In this document: one piece after another, positions 31,831-41,716 of the stretch
Layout: each line of letters opens with the position of its first letter
Position numbering within the stretch: the stretch's first letter is position 1
Assembly: GCA_001507425.1 (NCBI GenBank)
Contig: LMAJ01000011.1
Span: 62,001 to 126,000 of the forward strand
Length of the DNA: 64,000 nucleotides
Source of the DNA: Flavobacteriaceae bacterium CRH
GTDB taxonomy: Bacteria; Bacteroidota; Bacteroidia; Flavobacteriales; Flavobacteriaceae
Reading direction: 5' to 3'
The notes under the pieces: generated by a model
The model's database searches: none
Seen by the model: only the letters and a program-made list of their open reading frames with translations
Told to the model about the DNA's origin: nothing
Translations under genes and position numbers: made by a program

Positions 31831-34662
31831 TTAGAAATCGTAACGGAAAGTAAAGTTCCAAGTTCTTCCGTAACCGAAGTAAACTCTGTTATCAGTTGCA
31901 ACACCTTTGTAAAGAGCTCCTGCTTGTTGATAAGTTACTGCCGGATTACCTCCTGCAGCTGGTGTTTTTACGTCGTCTGCAAAAATGTTAGTGAAAGACT
32001 CATTGATAAATATTTTATCAAAAACGTTATTAACGTTAAATCTAAAGTTTAATGCACCTAATTTATCACTTAATACCCATTTGTAAGATATACCCGCGTC
32101 TGTAGTAGCATATCCAGGTAATTCCATAGCTCCTTTGTTGTCTTCTTTTGTAAAACTTGCAGGACTAATGTTTCCATATAACTTTTCAGAATAGTTAAGG
32201 TTTGCATCTACGTTAAGACCGTTTAAGATTTCATAAGCACCTCCAAGTGCCATTGTAGTCTGAGCAGCATTTCCAACTTTAACACCGTCAAGGTATAAAG
32301 TTTGAGCCGTTCCTCCGGCTACTGGTTGGTATTGATTATCAAAACGATTACTAGTCGCATTTCCATCATATTTCCAGTTACCAACAGAAATCATTCCGTT
32401 TAGTTTAAACTTATCAAATGGTCTTGCAGTAACGTCTAATTCTACTCCTGTATGTATTTCATTAACACCGTCAAAAGTGTATAATCCTCCAGGGTTTGAA
32501 GCTGCATCAGGATCAGTACCAGTTGTAAATCTGTCTTTCCAAGTTGTATAATAAGCATTTAAATTAGCAGTAAAGATTTTTGAACGGAAACCATAACCAA
32601 CTTCAATAGCGCTAATTTTCTCATTCGTTAAATTTGGATTAGTAACTGAAAGGAAGTTAGGATATACTGATGTAAAGAAAGGTTGTTTTGAGTAGAATCC
32701 TCCGTTAACAAAAACGTTATGTTGTTCGTTAATGTTATAATTAACTCCCGCTTTTACGTCACCACCTGTAAGGTTTTCGTAATCTGTGCTTGAAAGAGGG
32801 TTTGTTGGAGCATAGTTAAAGTGATCTTCTCTTTTGTAACCTTGTGAAGAAATAGCTCCTTGTAAAAAAGCAGATAAATTACCTTTTGAATATTCTAATT
32901 GAGAGAAAGCACCATAGTAGTTTACTTTACTATCATATGAGAAATTTATTCTTTCTTGGTAATCTGTACTTACCCATGGATTTCCGGATGCTCTAGCTGC
33001 ATATGTTGTAGAATAAACTGTATTGATTGGAGTTACTCCATCGCCACTTTTATTTGTTCTGTCAAGATAATTAGTAGCTCCAAATAAATCAACAAGTGTT
33101 TGGTAGTGAACGGCTGTATAAGTTCTTCCTTCAACTCCGAAGTTTAAACTAAAACTATCAGATAATTTTTTATCTAAATTTAAAACTGCCCCATACCAGT
33201 TGTGAGAGTTTACAGAAGAGTATTCTGTAATACCTGTACCATAACCTGTTGCTGCTGTTGTAGAACCAGTACTAGTACTGTTTTGGTATACAGCAGGATT
33301 ACTGCCAGCTAGAGGAGTTCTTGTTCCTAACGCTGTAGGTTGTCCTGAATTCCACGCTTGGATTAAATCAAAATTAATTAAACCATTGGCATCTCTAAGT
33401 GCATTTGCTCTAGTAGGCGTTGATACTGTATAAGGGTTTTGACCTTGTATTCCACCACTAGATGATGTTCCTCCACCACGACCCCAAGAACCGTAAACAA
33501 CTGTAGAGAATTTTGTAGTTGAGTTAATATCATAATCCCAGTTTAAACTCATTACCGGTTTGTGGTAGTAATTAGTTTTTAAACTTGTTTCTTCACCGTT
33601 TCTATATCCCCAATCAGAGTTATATTTGATGTTTGGTTCTTTACCGTCATTTCCGTATTTTAAGAAATCAGTTAAATATGGAGAAGTAGATCTTTGGTTG
33701 TGCCATTGAGGTGCACCTGTAAAAGTAAATTGGATACTGTTTTTATCATTGATTTTGTAACCAAAAGCCATGAAATAATTGTATCCTTCAAATTTAGTTC
33801 CATCAACATATCCATTTCCTTCAGTTCTACTGAATAAAACAGAAGCAGAAAGACCATTTTTCATTACTCCAGTGTTGTATGAACCTTGAACTTTAAGGTA
33901 GCTATCGTTACCAAAACTAGATGAAATATTTCCACCTTCTTTCATGTCAGATGTTTTTGTGATAACATTGATAGTTCCTCCAATAGAAGAAATAGCCAAT
34001 TTAGAAGCTCCAAGACCTCTTTGTACCTGCATTGCAGAAGTTACATCAGACAAACCTGCCCAGTTACTCCAGTATACAGATCCACCTTCCATGTCATTAA
34101 CAGGAACTCCGTTAATCATTACTGCAATATTTTTTTGGTCAAATCCACGAATAACAATTCTTGAATCACCAAAACCTCCACCTGCTTTTGAAGCATATAC
34201 GGAAGGAGTACTTTTTAAAATTTCAGGAAATTCCTGAGAACCTAATTTTGCTTGAATTTCAGTAGCTTTGATAGTAGAAACAGCTACTGGAGTTTTTCTG
34301 TCTTGTACTAAGTCAATAACACCGCTAGTAACTACAACTTCAGTTAATTCGTTAGAATTTGAGTTTAAAGTAATAACTCCTAAGTTAACTGTTCCTCCAC
34401 TTACTACAGTAAATGAAATTGTTTTTGATTCGTATCCAAGATAAGAAACAACAACTTGTCCAGACGTAGCTGAAGTTGTGATAGTAAATTTACCATCAAA
34501 ATCACTTGAACCAGCGTCTGAAGATCCTTTAACCGCTGCATTAGCACCAGGTAAAGAAAGAGTACCATCGGTAATAGTACCCGTAATTTTGTTTTGAGAA
34601 AATGCGGTTGAAACTATCATGAACAATAGTCCCGTAAGTAACCAATTTTTCATTGTCTTCAT
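31831..34662 (-). CDS. TonB-dependent outer-membrane receptor with carboxypeptidase-like N-domain
   Basis: The 943-residue protein has a signal peptide (cleavage near AFSQ), a carboxypeptidase-like regulatory domain (about 24-100, GTITDGTLSLPGANAAVKG), a plug domain with SGVIDLVQDRKTPVAVSTI and INGVPVNDMEGGSVYW, and a C-terminal beta-barrel ending RTWNFTFRYDF with a terminal aromatic residue. The absence of a SusD partner next to it argues against the classic glycan-uptake pair. Its substrate could be a metal complex, peptide or vitamin. A second ATG three codons in is also possible. It is a single-gene unit with its own promoter and terminator. Confidence 0.93.
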   Translation of the reverse strand: MKTMKNWLLTGLLFMIVSTAFSQNKITGTITDGTLSLPGANAAVKGSSDAGSSDFDGKFTITTSATSGQVVVSYLGYESKTISFTVVSGGTVNLGVITLNSNSNELTEVVVTSGVIDLVQDRKTPVAVSTIKATEIQAKLGSQEFPEILKSTPSVYASKAGGGFGDSRIVIRGFDQKNIAVMINGVPVNDMEGGSVYWSNWAGLSDVTSAMQVQRGLGASKLAISSIGGTINVITKTSDMKEGGNISSSFGNDSYLKVQGSYNTGVMKNGLSASVLFSRTEGNGYVDGTKFEGYNYFMAFGYKINDKNSIQFTFTGAPQWHNQRSTSPYLTDFLKYGNDGKEPNIKYNSDWGYRNGEETSLKTNYYHKPVMSLNWDYDINSTTKFSTVVYGSWGRGGGTSSSGGIQGQNPYTVSTPTRANALRDANGLINFDLIQAWNSGQPTALGTRTPLAGSNPAVYQNSTSTGSTTAATGYGTGITEYSSVNSHNWYGAVLNLDKKLSDSFSLNFGVEGRTYTAVHYQTLVDLFGATNYLDRTNKSGDGVTPINTVYSTTYAARASGNPWVSTDYQERINFSYDSKVNYYGAFSQLEYSKGNLSAFLQGAISSQGYKREDHFNYAPTNPLSSTDYENLTGGDVKAGVNYNINEQHNVFVNGGFYSKQPFFTSVYPNFLSVTNPNLTNEKISAIEVGYGFRSKIFTANLNAYYTTWKDRFTTGTDPDAASNPGGLYTFDGVNEIHTGVELDVTARPFDKFKLNGMISVGNWKYDGNATSNRFDNQYQPVAGGTAQTLYLDGVKVGNAAQTTMALGGAYEILNGLNVDANLNYSEKLYGNISPASFTKEDNKGAMELPGYATTDAGISYKWVLSDKLGALNFRFNVNNVFDKIFINESFTNIFADDVKTPAAGGNPAVTYQQAGALYKGVATDNRVYFGYGRTWNFTFRYDF

Positions 34663-34688
34663 TTGTTTATTTAGTTTATTGTTTTTGG

Positions 34689-34724
34689 CAAAATTATAAC
34701 ATTTAATTCTTATAATGTTATCAA
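34689..34724 (-). promoter_or_regulatory. Promoter and palindromic site ahead of the TonB receptor
   Basis: On the minus strand TAATTTTG (34689-34696) fits a -7 element, with a TTG at 34722-34724 somewhat far upstream (25 bases). Between them lies an inverted repeat, ATAACATT (34696-34703) and AATGTTAT (34714-34721), a plausible repressor site. The remaining gap to 34916 shows nothing I can name. Confidence 0.45.
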
Positions 34725-34916
34725 AATGTTAAGAAAAAACAGTTTTGCTTAATCCGTTGCGCATTAAAATGATTTATTCTTTTTCTATTATCATAAATAA
34801 TGTTTTCTTGAATTTAAGTATGCTCTTTTTGTTAAATGTATAATAATTAACGTGATGATGTAGGTCTAAACTTTCAAAAACAGCAGCTTTTTAGAATTAA
34901 AACGCTCGTTTATACG

Positions 34917-34952
34917 AAAAAACGCCTTAATTTTTATTAAATCAAGGCGTTT
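34917..34952 (-). terminator. Terminator of pgi
   Basis: AAACGCCTTAATTT and AAATCAAGGCGTTT pair with one mismatch around a short loop. A's at the left give T's on the minus strand. It lies 24 bases after the pgi stop. Confidence 0.75.
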
Positions 34953-34975
34953 CAGTTCGTTAAGTAGCGATTAAA

Positions 34976-36619
34976 TTATTTGTTCTTTAAAAAATGATTC
35001 AACAAGAATGAAGTTGAACTATCGTGATTTTTAACAGTTTTAGTATTTATCTCTTCTAAAATAGAATTGGCCAATTGTTTTCCCAATTCTACTCCCCATT
35101 GGTCAAAACTAAAAATGTTCCAGATAACTCCCTGAACAAAAATTTTATGTTCGTATAAAGCAATTAATGAACCCAAAGATTTAGGCGTTAATTTCTGAAT
35201 CAGAATCGTGTTGGTTGGTTTGTTTCCGGTAAAAACTTTAAAAGGCAATAAGTAAGCTGCCTTATCTGCATCAAGTCCTTGTTTGTCAAATTCAGCCTGA
35301 ACCTGCGATGCCGTTTTTCCGTTCATCAAAGCTTCGGTTTGTGCAAAAAAGTTCGACATCAATTTTTCGTGATGATCTTCGTTGCCATACAATGGTTTTA
35401 CGAATCCAATAAAATCGGTCGGAATTAATTTTGTTCCCTGGTGAATCAATTGAAAAAAGGCGTGTTGCGAATTCGTTCCCGGTTCTCCCCAAATAATAGT
35501 TCCTGTTTGGTAGTTAACTGGTTTTCCGTCACGGCCAACACTTTTTCCGTTACTTTCCATAGTTGCCTGTTGCAAGTAAGGAGCCAATTTTTGTAAATAT
35601 TGTGTGTACGGAATCAAAGCTTCGCTCTCAGCTCCAAAGAAATTGTTATACCAAACACTCAATAAAGCCAAAGTCACAGGAATGTTTTTATCAAAATCTG
35701 CCGATTTGAAATGTTCGTCCATTTCGTTGGCTCCGGTCAATAAATCATTATAATTATCAAAACCAATAGCTAAACTAATGCTCAAACCAACAGCGCTCCA
35801 TAAAGAAAATCTTCCTCCAACCCAATCCCACATCGGGAAAACATTGTCTGGATTAATTCCGAATTCGGTTACTTTTTGAATATTGGTAGAAACAGCCACA
35901 AATTGTTTTGCAATGTCTTCCTGAGTTGCTGATTTTAAAAACCATTCTTTTATAGTTTCAGAATTTGTTAATGTTTCCTGAGTAGTAAAGGTTTTAGAAA
36001 CAATTAAAAACAACGTTGTTTCAGGATTTAATTTTTTAATGACTTCGTTTACGTGATCGCCGTCAACATTCGAAACAAAATGAACGTTTAAGTGATTTTT
36101 ATAAAACTGTAAAGCTTCAACAGCCATAACTGGTCCAAGATCTGAACCTCCAATTCCAATATTGACAATGTCAGTAAAAGCTTTTCCGGTGAAACCTTTT
36201 CTTTCTCCCGAAACTACTTCATTTGTAAAGTTTTTAATTTTATTTTTTACTTCGTAAACTTCAGGAATTACGTTTTCACCATCCGCTTTTATAACTGCCG
36301 ATTCCGGCGCACGCAAAGCTGTGTGTAAAACTGCACGATTTTCGGTTTGGTTAATTATTGCTCCGCCAAAATAATCAGCAATTGCATTTTTTAATCCGAT
36401 AGAGTTAGCCAACTCTAATAAAAGAGAAATCGTTTCCTGGCTGATATTGTTTTTAGAATAATCTACCAAAAAATCATTCCATTGTAAATTGAATTTTTCA
36501 ACACGAGCATTATCTTGTTGAAACAATTCTTGTATAGTTGTGTTTTGAATTGCGTTATAGTGATTTTGCAGATTTTTCCACGCCTCAGTCCCGGTTGGGT
36601 TTGTTGTGTTTAAAGCCAT
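34976..36619 (-). CDS. pgi: Glucose-6-phosphate isomerase
   Basis: Interconverts glucose 6-phosphate and fructose 6-phosphate in glycolysis. Hallmarks are [19 protein letters not shown] near 150, [13 protein letters not shown] near 210, [20 protein letters not shown] near 265 and the late [11 protein letters not shown] near 508. Length 547 fits the long bacterial form. It is monocistronic. Confidence 0.96.
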   Translation of the reverse strand: MALNTTNPTGTEAWKNLQNHYNAIQNTTIQELFQQDNARVEKFNLQWNDFLVDYSKNNISQETISLLLELANSIGLKNAIADYFGGAIINQTENRAVLHTALRAPESAVIKADGENVIPEVYEVKNKIKNFTNEVVSGERKGFTGKAFTDIVNIGIGGSDLGPVMAVEALQFYKNHLNVHFVSNVDGDHVNEVIKKLNPETTLFLIVSKTFTTQETLTNSETIKEWFLKSATQEDIAKQFVAVSTNIQKVTEFGINPDNVFPMWDWVGGRFSLWSAVGLSISLAIGFDNYNDLLTGANEMDEHFKSADFDKNIPVTLALLSVWYNNFFGAESEALIPYTQYLQKLAPYLQQATMESNGKSVGRDGKPVNYQTGTIIWGEPGTNSQHAFFQLIHQGTKLIPTDFIGFVKPLYGNEDHHEKLMSNFFAQTEALMNGKTASQVQAEFDKQGLDADKAAYLLPFKVFTGNKPTNTILIQKLTPKSLGSLIALYEHKIFVQGVIWNIFSFDQWGVELGKQLANSILEEINTKTVKNHDSSTSFLLNHFLKNK

Positions 36620-36736
36620 TTTTAGTTTTATTGAAAGTTTGTATATTGAAACACAAAAATACTGAAATAAGTTTTAATAGCTAAACGGTTCACGATTATA
36701 TAACAATTAGTTGCGAAAACGTTTTATGAATTTTCA

Positions 36737-37240
36737 TCACAATTTTTTCCAGACAACCTCTGCAGTAACTGATTTTCCTCCTTGTGTTGTGTTCGTTACG
36801 ACATATTTTAGCTCATTATCTGTATAAGTATAAAATCTTTTTTGAATGGTTTCTTCCCAATTCGGAAATGAAGCTGTTTGTATTTTAAAAGTAATCGTCT
36901 TATTTAATTCATCAATTTCAAATTTTCCAAAATGTGAATTAGATCCCTGAACAATTGCCGCATTTTCTTCGGGTGTACATTTATTTTTATCTCCAGAAAT
37001 TATTTTAGCCCTTTCGTTTTTATAAATCTGAATGGCATAGTTTCCTTTTTCATCAAAAAACAAACTCCCTTTTGGGTTGGTTCCGTACGGAAATGTTTTC
37101 ATTCCATCCGCTTGAGTATTTTCAACAGAAACCAAAGTCCATAATCCGGTTATTTTTGAAGTTATGAGTTTGTTTGATTTTTGAGCAAAAGCAAAATTGG
37201 CAACTAGCAATGCAACTAAAAGTGTTTTTAGATTTTTCAT
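36737..37240 (-). CDS. Secreted lipocalin-like domain protein
   Basis: A signal peptide (about 1-20, ending ANFAFAQ) precedes a lipocalin-like beta-barrel. The GLWTLVSVENTQADG motif (about 31-45) is the typical entry of the lipocalin-like Pfam group, followed by GSLFFDEKGNYAIQIY. The 167-residue size fits. Ligand is unknown. It lies ten bases downstream of the SDR gene on the same strand, so the two are probably co-transcribed. Confidence 0.78.
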   Translation of the reverse strand: MKNLKTLLVALLVANFAFAQKSNKLITSKITGLWTLVSVENTQADGMKTFPYGTNPKGSLFFDEKGNYAIQIYKNERAKIISGDKNKCTPEENAAIVQGSNSHFGKFEIDELNKTITFKIQTASFPNWEETIQKRFYTYTDNELKYVVTNTTQGGKSVTAEVVWKKL

Positions 37241-37250
37241 TTTTAGAAAT

Positions 37251-37811
37251 TTAATAGTTTACTTTAATAATTTCTCCATTGATGGAAGTTTCAACGGTTT
37301 TGAAATAAGCGCTTACCAAATCATTCACCGGAATATCTGAAACTTTTCCCGGGCTTACTGCATTTATGCGAATTCCTCTTTCTAGTTCAAGTGAAGTTGC
37401 GAGAACAAAACTGTGAATTCCGCCATTTACAATCGCTTTGCTGATATTATTTTTCACCGGTTTATCTGCCATTTTTCCTGATGTTAACGTAAATGAACCA
37501 TTCTCATTTAAATATTTTTGACCAACTAAAACCAGATTTGCTTGTCCTAACAATTTGTTTTTAATGCCAATGTTTAATTTTTCTTCGTCAAGCGAAAGTA
37601 AATCTCCCGTGTAACAATCGCCTGCAACGCATATACACGCATCGATTTTTTTAATTTCATTAAATAATTTTTCGATAGAATTGATGTCCGATAAATCAAT
37701 TCTGAAATCGCCACTGTTTCTTCCGGCCGAAATAATTTCATGTTTTTTTGCAAATTCAGGTTTTAATATTGTACCGATTTCGCCATTTCCGCCAATTAAT
37801 AATATTTTCAT
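37251..37811 (-). CDS. Short SDR-family oxidoreductase
   Basis: The cofactor motif LLIGGNGEIGTIL (4-16) and ICVAGD (about 58-63, NNAG-like) place it in the short-chain dehydrogenase family. At 186 residues it is shorter than the usual 240-250. The catalytic Ser is present in LTSGKMAD and a Lys in ISKAIVNGG, but the Tyr of the YxxxK motif is replaced (NNISK), so activity may be altered. It is divergent from an AraC regulator, its probable controller, and precedes the lipocalin-like gene. Confidence 0.82.
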   Translation of the reverse strand: MKILLIGGNGEIGTILKPEFAKKHEIISAGRNSGDFRIDLSDINSIEKLFNEIKKIDACICVAGDCYTGDLLSLDEEKLNIGIKNKLLGQANLVLVGQKYLNENGSFTLTSGKMADKPVKNNISKAIVNGGIHSFVLATSLELERGIRINAVSPGKVSDIPVNDLVSAYFKTVETSINGEIIKVNY

Positions 37812-37871
37812 TTTTAAATTTTTAGGTTATTATCTGAAACAAAATTAGAGCCTTAGCTTTCGTAGAAAATT

Positions 37872-37888
37872 GTACTAATTGGTACTAA
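37872..37888 (+). promoter_or_regulatory. Direct repeat, candidate AraC-regulator site
   Basis: GTACTAA occurs at 37872-37878 and again at 37882-37888, one helical turn apart, in the divergent region between the SDR and AraC genes. AraC proteins bind such direct repeats. Assignment is by position only. Confidence 0.45.
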
Positions 37889-37905
37889 AATTGTATTTTA
37901 GCAGG

Positions 37906-38751
37906 ATGACAAACAAAAACTTATATCTTCCTTTTGAAGTTGATTTTAAAGAGTTGGAACATTTTCCGAAAACAATTCGGAAAAACAATTTCTTTGAATT
38001 AATATATGTTGTTGCCGGAACCGGAATTCAGGTTATTAACGACAATACATTTCAATATCAAAAAGGAAACCTGTTTCTTGTTACGCCAAAAGATGTTCAT
38101 TCGTTTGAGATTTTAACGCCAACGAAATTCTTTTTTCTTCGTTTTAATGAATATTACATCAAAACAAATTCTCAAAACGGACAAATGGAAACGGTTCTTC
38201 GAATGGAATATATTCTGCAGAATGCAAGTCATCGCCCGGGCTGTATTTTAAAAAATCATATCGATAAGCCTTTAATTGCTTCGCTTATTGAAAGTATAAT
38301 AAACGAACAAACGAATCAGCAAATTTATCATCAGAAGGTTACGGAGCAAATCGTGAATACAATAATTACGGTTGTTGCCAGAAATATAGCTTTAAAACTC
38401 CCAAAGAATATTAAGGAAACTACAGGAGAAATGGTGCTGGAAATATTGCATTATATTCAGGAAAACATTTACGATCCCAAACAGTTAAAAGCAGAGATAA
38501 TAAGTGAAAACTTTAATATTTCACTTCATTATCTTGGAAAGTATTTTAAAAAGCAAACTGGCGAAACATTACAGGAATACATCTCCAATTATAAATTAAG
38601 ATTAATTGAAGCCCGACTTTTAAATAGTGATATGCGTATCAATGAAATTGCAGATGAACTTCATTTTTCAGATGAAAGTCATCTTAATAAAGTTTTTAGA
38701 AAGCATAAAGGAATGAATCCGTCTGAGTTTAGGAAAAAATTCTGCAAATAA
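37906..38751 (+). CDS. AraC family transcriptional regulator
   Basis: I start at ATG 37906 (MTNKNLYLPFEVDF). The frame extends to a TTG at 37879, which would cover the operator-like repeat. The N-terminal cupin-like part (about 20-110) has IYVVAGTGIQVIND and GNLFLVTPKDVHSFE. The C-terminal double helix-turn-helix holds NISLHYLGKYFKKQTGETLQEY and INEIADELHFSDESHLNKVFRKHKG in order. The length of 281 residues is typical. It probably senses a small molecule and controls the divergent SDR and lipocalin-like genes. Confidence 0.9.
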   Translation: MTNKNLYLPFEVDFKELEHFPKTIRKNNFFELIYVVAGTGIQVINDNTFQYQKGNLFLVTPKDVHSFEILTPTKFFFLRFNEYYIKTNSQNGQMETVLRMEYILQNASHRPGCILKNHIDKPLIASLIESIINEQTNQQIYHQKVTEQIVNTIITVVARNIALKLPKNIKETTGEMVLEILHYIQENIYDPKQLKAEIISENFNISLHYLGKYFKKQTGETLQEYISNYKLRLIEARLLNSDMRINEIADELHFSDESHLNKVFRKHKGMNPSEFRKKFCK

Positions 38752-38825
38752 TATTTCCAAAATTTTTCACCAACGTTTTTATTAAATAGGTATTCAGCTC
38801 TGTAAAAATTTCACAGGTCTAATAT

Positions 38826-39482
38826 TCACAGATTAGTTAAAATCTTCAGTATAAATGTTAATGGGAAAATAATAATACTAATGATGAATATCTTTTGACC
38901 ACTATTTCTGTCTTCATTGTTATAGGAATAAATTCTCTCACCATTTGGAAGCGTTTTTTTAGACCTCCAAAGTGAATATCCAATAATAATTCCAATTCCG
39001 CCACCTAAAAAAGCAAATAGATATCCTGCAATTATCCAGGGTTTTTGATTTTCTTCTGGTTTGGATAAAATTTTTAAACGTTCTTTTTTTAAAGATGCCA
39101 GCATTTCCGGATCAATAGTTTTGCCTTGATCTGTTAAGATTTTCTGTGCTAACTTATAATCAAAAATATTCCATTCATCAGAATTTAAAAGAACATCATA
39201 CAGCTCTTCATTTGTAAAACTTAATAAATAGTAATCTTTGTCTATTTCGTTAAGCAGGATTTCTGTTTCTTTTTCAAGAATAGCTTCTGCTTTTTCAAAA
39301 TCAGATGGATCAATCTGTATTTCGTATTGATTTTGTAAAGTACTTCCGGAAAAAGTAATATCAACAGGAGCAATATTATCAGCTAAAACAGTTTTAATAT
39401 TGTTTTTATTTAATAATGTTTCAAGTTCTTTTGCTTGAGATAATGTTGAGAAATTTCGAAAAGAAATACCATTTTCAATCAT
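38826..39482 (-). CDS. DUF2007-containing membrane-anchored protein
   Basis: The N-terminal 70 residues resemble DUF2007 (putative signal transducing protein): FRNFSTLSQAKELETLLNKN, then YEIQIDPSDFEKAEAIL. A helical linker follows, with hydrophobic segments near 150-170 and 196-215. There is no signal peptide. Function is unknown. It stands between the AraC gene and an M23 peptidase gene, 50 bases from the latter, and may be co-transcribed with nothing. Confidence 0.72.
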   Translation of the reverse strand: MIENGISFRNFSTLSQAKELETLLNKNNIKTVLADNIAPVDITFSGSTLQNQYEIQIDPSDFEKAEAILEKETEILLNEIDKDYYLLSFTNEELYDVLLNSDEWNIFDYKLAQKILTDQGKTIDPEMLASLKKERLKILSKPEENQKPWIIAGYLFAFLGGGIGIIIGYSLWRSKKTLPNGERIYSYNNEDRNSGQKIFIISIIIFPLTFILKILTNL

Positions 39483-39532
39483 TTTTTGAAATATAAAGTT
39501 ATTATGAAATTTCTAATTTATTAAACGGCTAT

Positions 39533-40753
39533 TTACAAATTACCAATACTATCCAATTCTCTTTTCAGAGGTTCCATTTGTTTTAAGAAACGTGTTCTGT
39601 CGCTTCCCGTTAAAGATTCTCCCGTTGGAAGATTTAGTCGAAGCGCATCAACCTGGATGCCATTTTTCCAGAAACGGTAACAAACATGCGGGCCAGAGGC
39701 AAGTCCTGTACTTCCAACCAAGCCAATTTTTTGTCCTTGTGTTACGCGTTGTCCGCGTTTTACTAAAATTCTGGACATGTGTAAATATTGGGTAGAGTAG
39801 GTTCCGTTGTGTTTTACTTTTACAAAATTTCCGTTTCCTGCCGTATATCCGGTTGCTTCAACAACTCCCGCAGCAGTTGTAGAAATTGGAGTTCCGGTTG
39901 GTGCGGCATAATCAGTTCCTTTGTGCGCTTTCCAGGTATGTTGAACCGGATGAAACCTGTTCATCGTAAATCGTGAAGTAATTCTGCTAAATTTAATAGG
40001 CGTTTTTAAGAAGAAATTTTTCAGTGTTTTTCCTTCATCGTCATAATATTCAACTTTTCCTGAAAGTGTATCTTTTTCAAAAGGAAAAGCATAAATAATT
40101 TTCCCTTTATATTCAAAAAATGCAGCCTGAAGATCTTCAACGCCATCATAAACTTTTCCGTTTATAAAACGTTCCGTAAAAATTAATCCGTAACGATCTC
40201 CTTTTTTTAATTTAAAAAAGTCAATCGACCATGAAAACACTTTGGTAATTCTTCCTGCAAGTGCCGTTTCTACATCTTCGCCTCCTAAGGTTTCGGATAA
40301 TGAAGTTTTTAAAACGCCACCAATTATTTTACGTTTAAAAGTAACGGGCTTGATTTTTTTATATGCTTTTGCAATAGTGTCTCTAAAATCAATAACATAG
40401 TAAGTCAACGCATCTTGCTGATAAATGAAAACTTCTAAATTGTTGGTTTTATTTTTAGAGCGAAGAATTGTATAAGGTTTGTTGTATCGAATAGTTCGAA
40501 CATCAAAAGAATCTTTTACCTGTTCGACAATATCGTATACTTTTTTATCGCCAATATTTTGGTGTTGAATGATAGATCCAAAAGAATCACCTTTTTTTAT
40601 AGTATCCTGAACAACATTAAAGTCACCATAATTAAAACCGAATTCTACTTTTTTTATTTTTGGTTTGCTAATTTTAGTTTCTACTTTTTCAGCGGTTTTA
40701 TTACATGAAAATATAGAAAATAATACTATTATAATTACGAATGCTTTTTTCAA
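39533..40753 (-). CDS. M23 family peptidase, lipoprotein
   Basis: A lipoprotein signal (IIIVLFSIFSC, Cys near 17) anchors a 406-residue protein with a long N-terminal region including a small domain around GDSFGSIIQHQNIGD (about 58-72) and a C-terminal M23 (LytM) domain. The zinc motif HKGTD (HxxxD) is intact. The usual HxH motif reads PHVCYRF, so the second His, a zinc ligand in LytM, is Cys. Cys can hold zinc, so activity is possible. It should cut peptidoglycan cross-links from the periplasmic side. Confidence 0.87.
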   Translation of the reverse strand: MKKAFVIIIVLFSIFSCNKTAEKVETKISKPKIKKVEFGFNYGDFNVVQDTIKKGDSFGSIIQHQNIGDKKVYDIVEQVKDSFDVRTIRYNKPYTILRSKNKTNNLEVFIYQQDALTYYVIDFRDTIAKAYKKIKPVTFKRKIIGGVLKTSLSETLGGEDVETALAGRITKVFSWSIDFFKLKKGDRYGLIFTERFINGKVYDGVEDLQAAFFEYKGKIIYAFPFEKDTLSGKVEYYDDEGKTLKNFFLKTPIKFSRITSRFTMNRFHPVQHTWKAHKGTDYAAPTGTPISTTAAGVVEATGYTAGNGNFVKVKHNGTYSTQYLHMSRILVKRGQRVTQGQKIGLVGSTGLASGPHVCYRFWKNGIQVDALRLNLPTGESLTGSDRTRFLKQMEPLKRELDSIGNL

Positions 40754-40774
40754 ACTTTTAAATTTTTTGGAAAA

Positions 40775-41716
40775 TTAAACAGTGGCTTCATTTCCCCAAT
40801 TGGACAATTCTTCTTCGGTCCACAATTTAGGAAAAAAGATGCGTCTTTGGTATTTTGGATGCATATATTTTTGCCAGTCACTTCCGCCTGTGGCTTCACC
40901 ATTGCCTTTTCCGCTCTCTAAAATGTATTTTCTTGCCGTATTTAAATGTTGCATTACCCAAGTGATATTCACCGTTTTATCATAGTGACGCATCGCATTA
41001 ATTAATTCAGTATTTTGCTGATCATCGATAGGTAATTGTGTGAATTTTTGCCAAATATTTTTTGTTTTAAAGGTAGACATCTGGCGTAAAAACTGGTTTT
41101 TGTATTTGTTTTCGAATTCCTGAAGTAAATAGGATTTCTGTCCGGTATGATAATCTTTTCCTGCCGCTTGCCAATACAAATGCTCAAAACTAGTTTCTAA
41201 ATCTGTATTTTCGTCAAAATTGTCTTTGTATCTGCGATCTGTTAAATTGATAACATCTGTCGAAGCAAATTCAATTAATCGATATTGAGCACTCTGAAAG
41301 CCACTTGCCGGAGTCAGCGTATTTCTAAATTTCATGTATTGATCAACCTCCATTCCGTTTTCCATAATGCTGAACGAATTGGTAAGCATGTCAAAATAAC
41401 GTGTTATTCTAGATAATCTTTCACTGAAAAAATCAACCTGAATGTTCTGTGTTTCGGCAATCTGATCAATTTCCCATAAAATCATTTTAAAAATCAATTC
41501 ATTTACCTGATGATACATGATAAAAACCATTTCGTCAGGAAGTGTTGTGCGCTGAATTTGCAGATTTAAAAGCGCATCGGTTTGAATATAATCCCAATAC
41601 GTGATTGGTTTTGACCAAAGTAAACCTTCAAGTTGTACATCTGTTTTCTGATTTATAGCTTGAAATTTAAGGTCAATTTCTTTTAAAAGTGATTCAGAAT
41701 GATCTGTGGTGTTCAT
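40775..41716 (-). CDS. Tryptophan 2,3-dioxygenase family protein
   Basis: A cytosolic haem enzyme that opens the indole ring of tryptophan to N-formylkynurenine. TYWDYIQTDALLNLQ (about 40-54), MYHQVNELIFKMILWEIDQ near 67-85 with the substrate-contacting His, and RNTLTPASGFQSAQYRLIEF near 131-150 match the family. Length 313 is slightly longer than many bacterial forms. No other kynurenine pathway gene is adjacent, but hppD and hmgA follow upstream on the same strand, which makes an aromatic amino acid catabolism neighbourhood. Its start abuts the stop of the DUF3108 gene. Confidence 0.9.
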   Translation of the reverse strand: MNTTDHSESLLKEIDLKFQAINQKTDVQLEGLLWSKPITYWDYIQTDALLNLQIQRTTLPDEMVFIMYHQVNELIFKMILWEIDQIAETQNIQVDFFSERLSRITRYFDMLTNSFSIMENGMEVDQYMKFRNTLTPASGFQSAQYRLIEFASTDVINLTDRRYKDNFDENTDLETSFEHLYWQAAGKDYHTGQKSYLLQEFENKYKNQFLRQMSTFKTKNIWQKFTQLPIDDQQNTELINAMRHYDKTVNITWVMQHLNTARKYILESGKGNGEATGGSDWQKYMHPKYQRRIFFPKLWTEEELSNWGNEATV

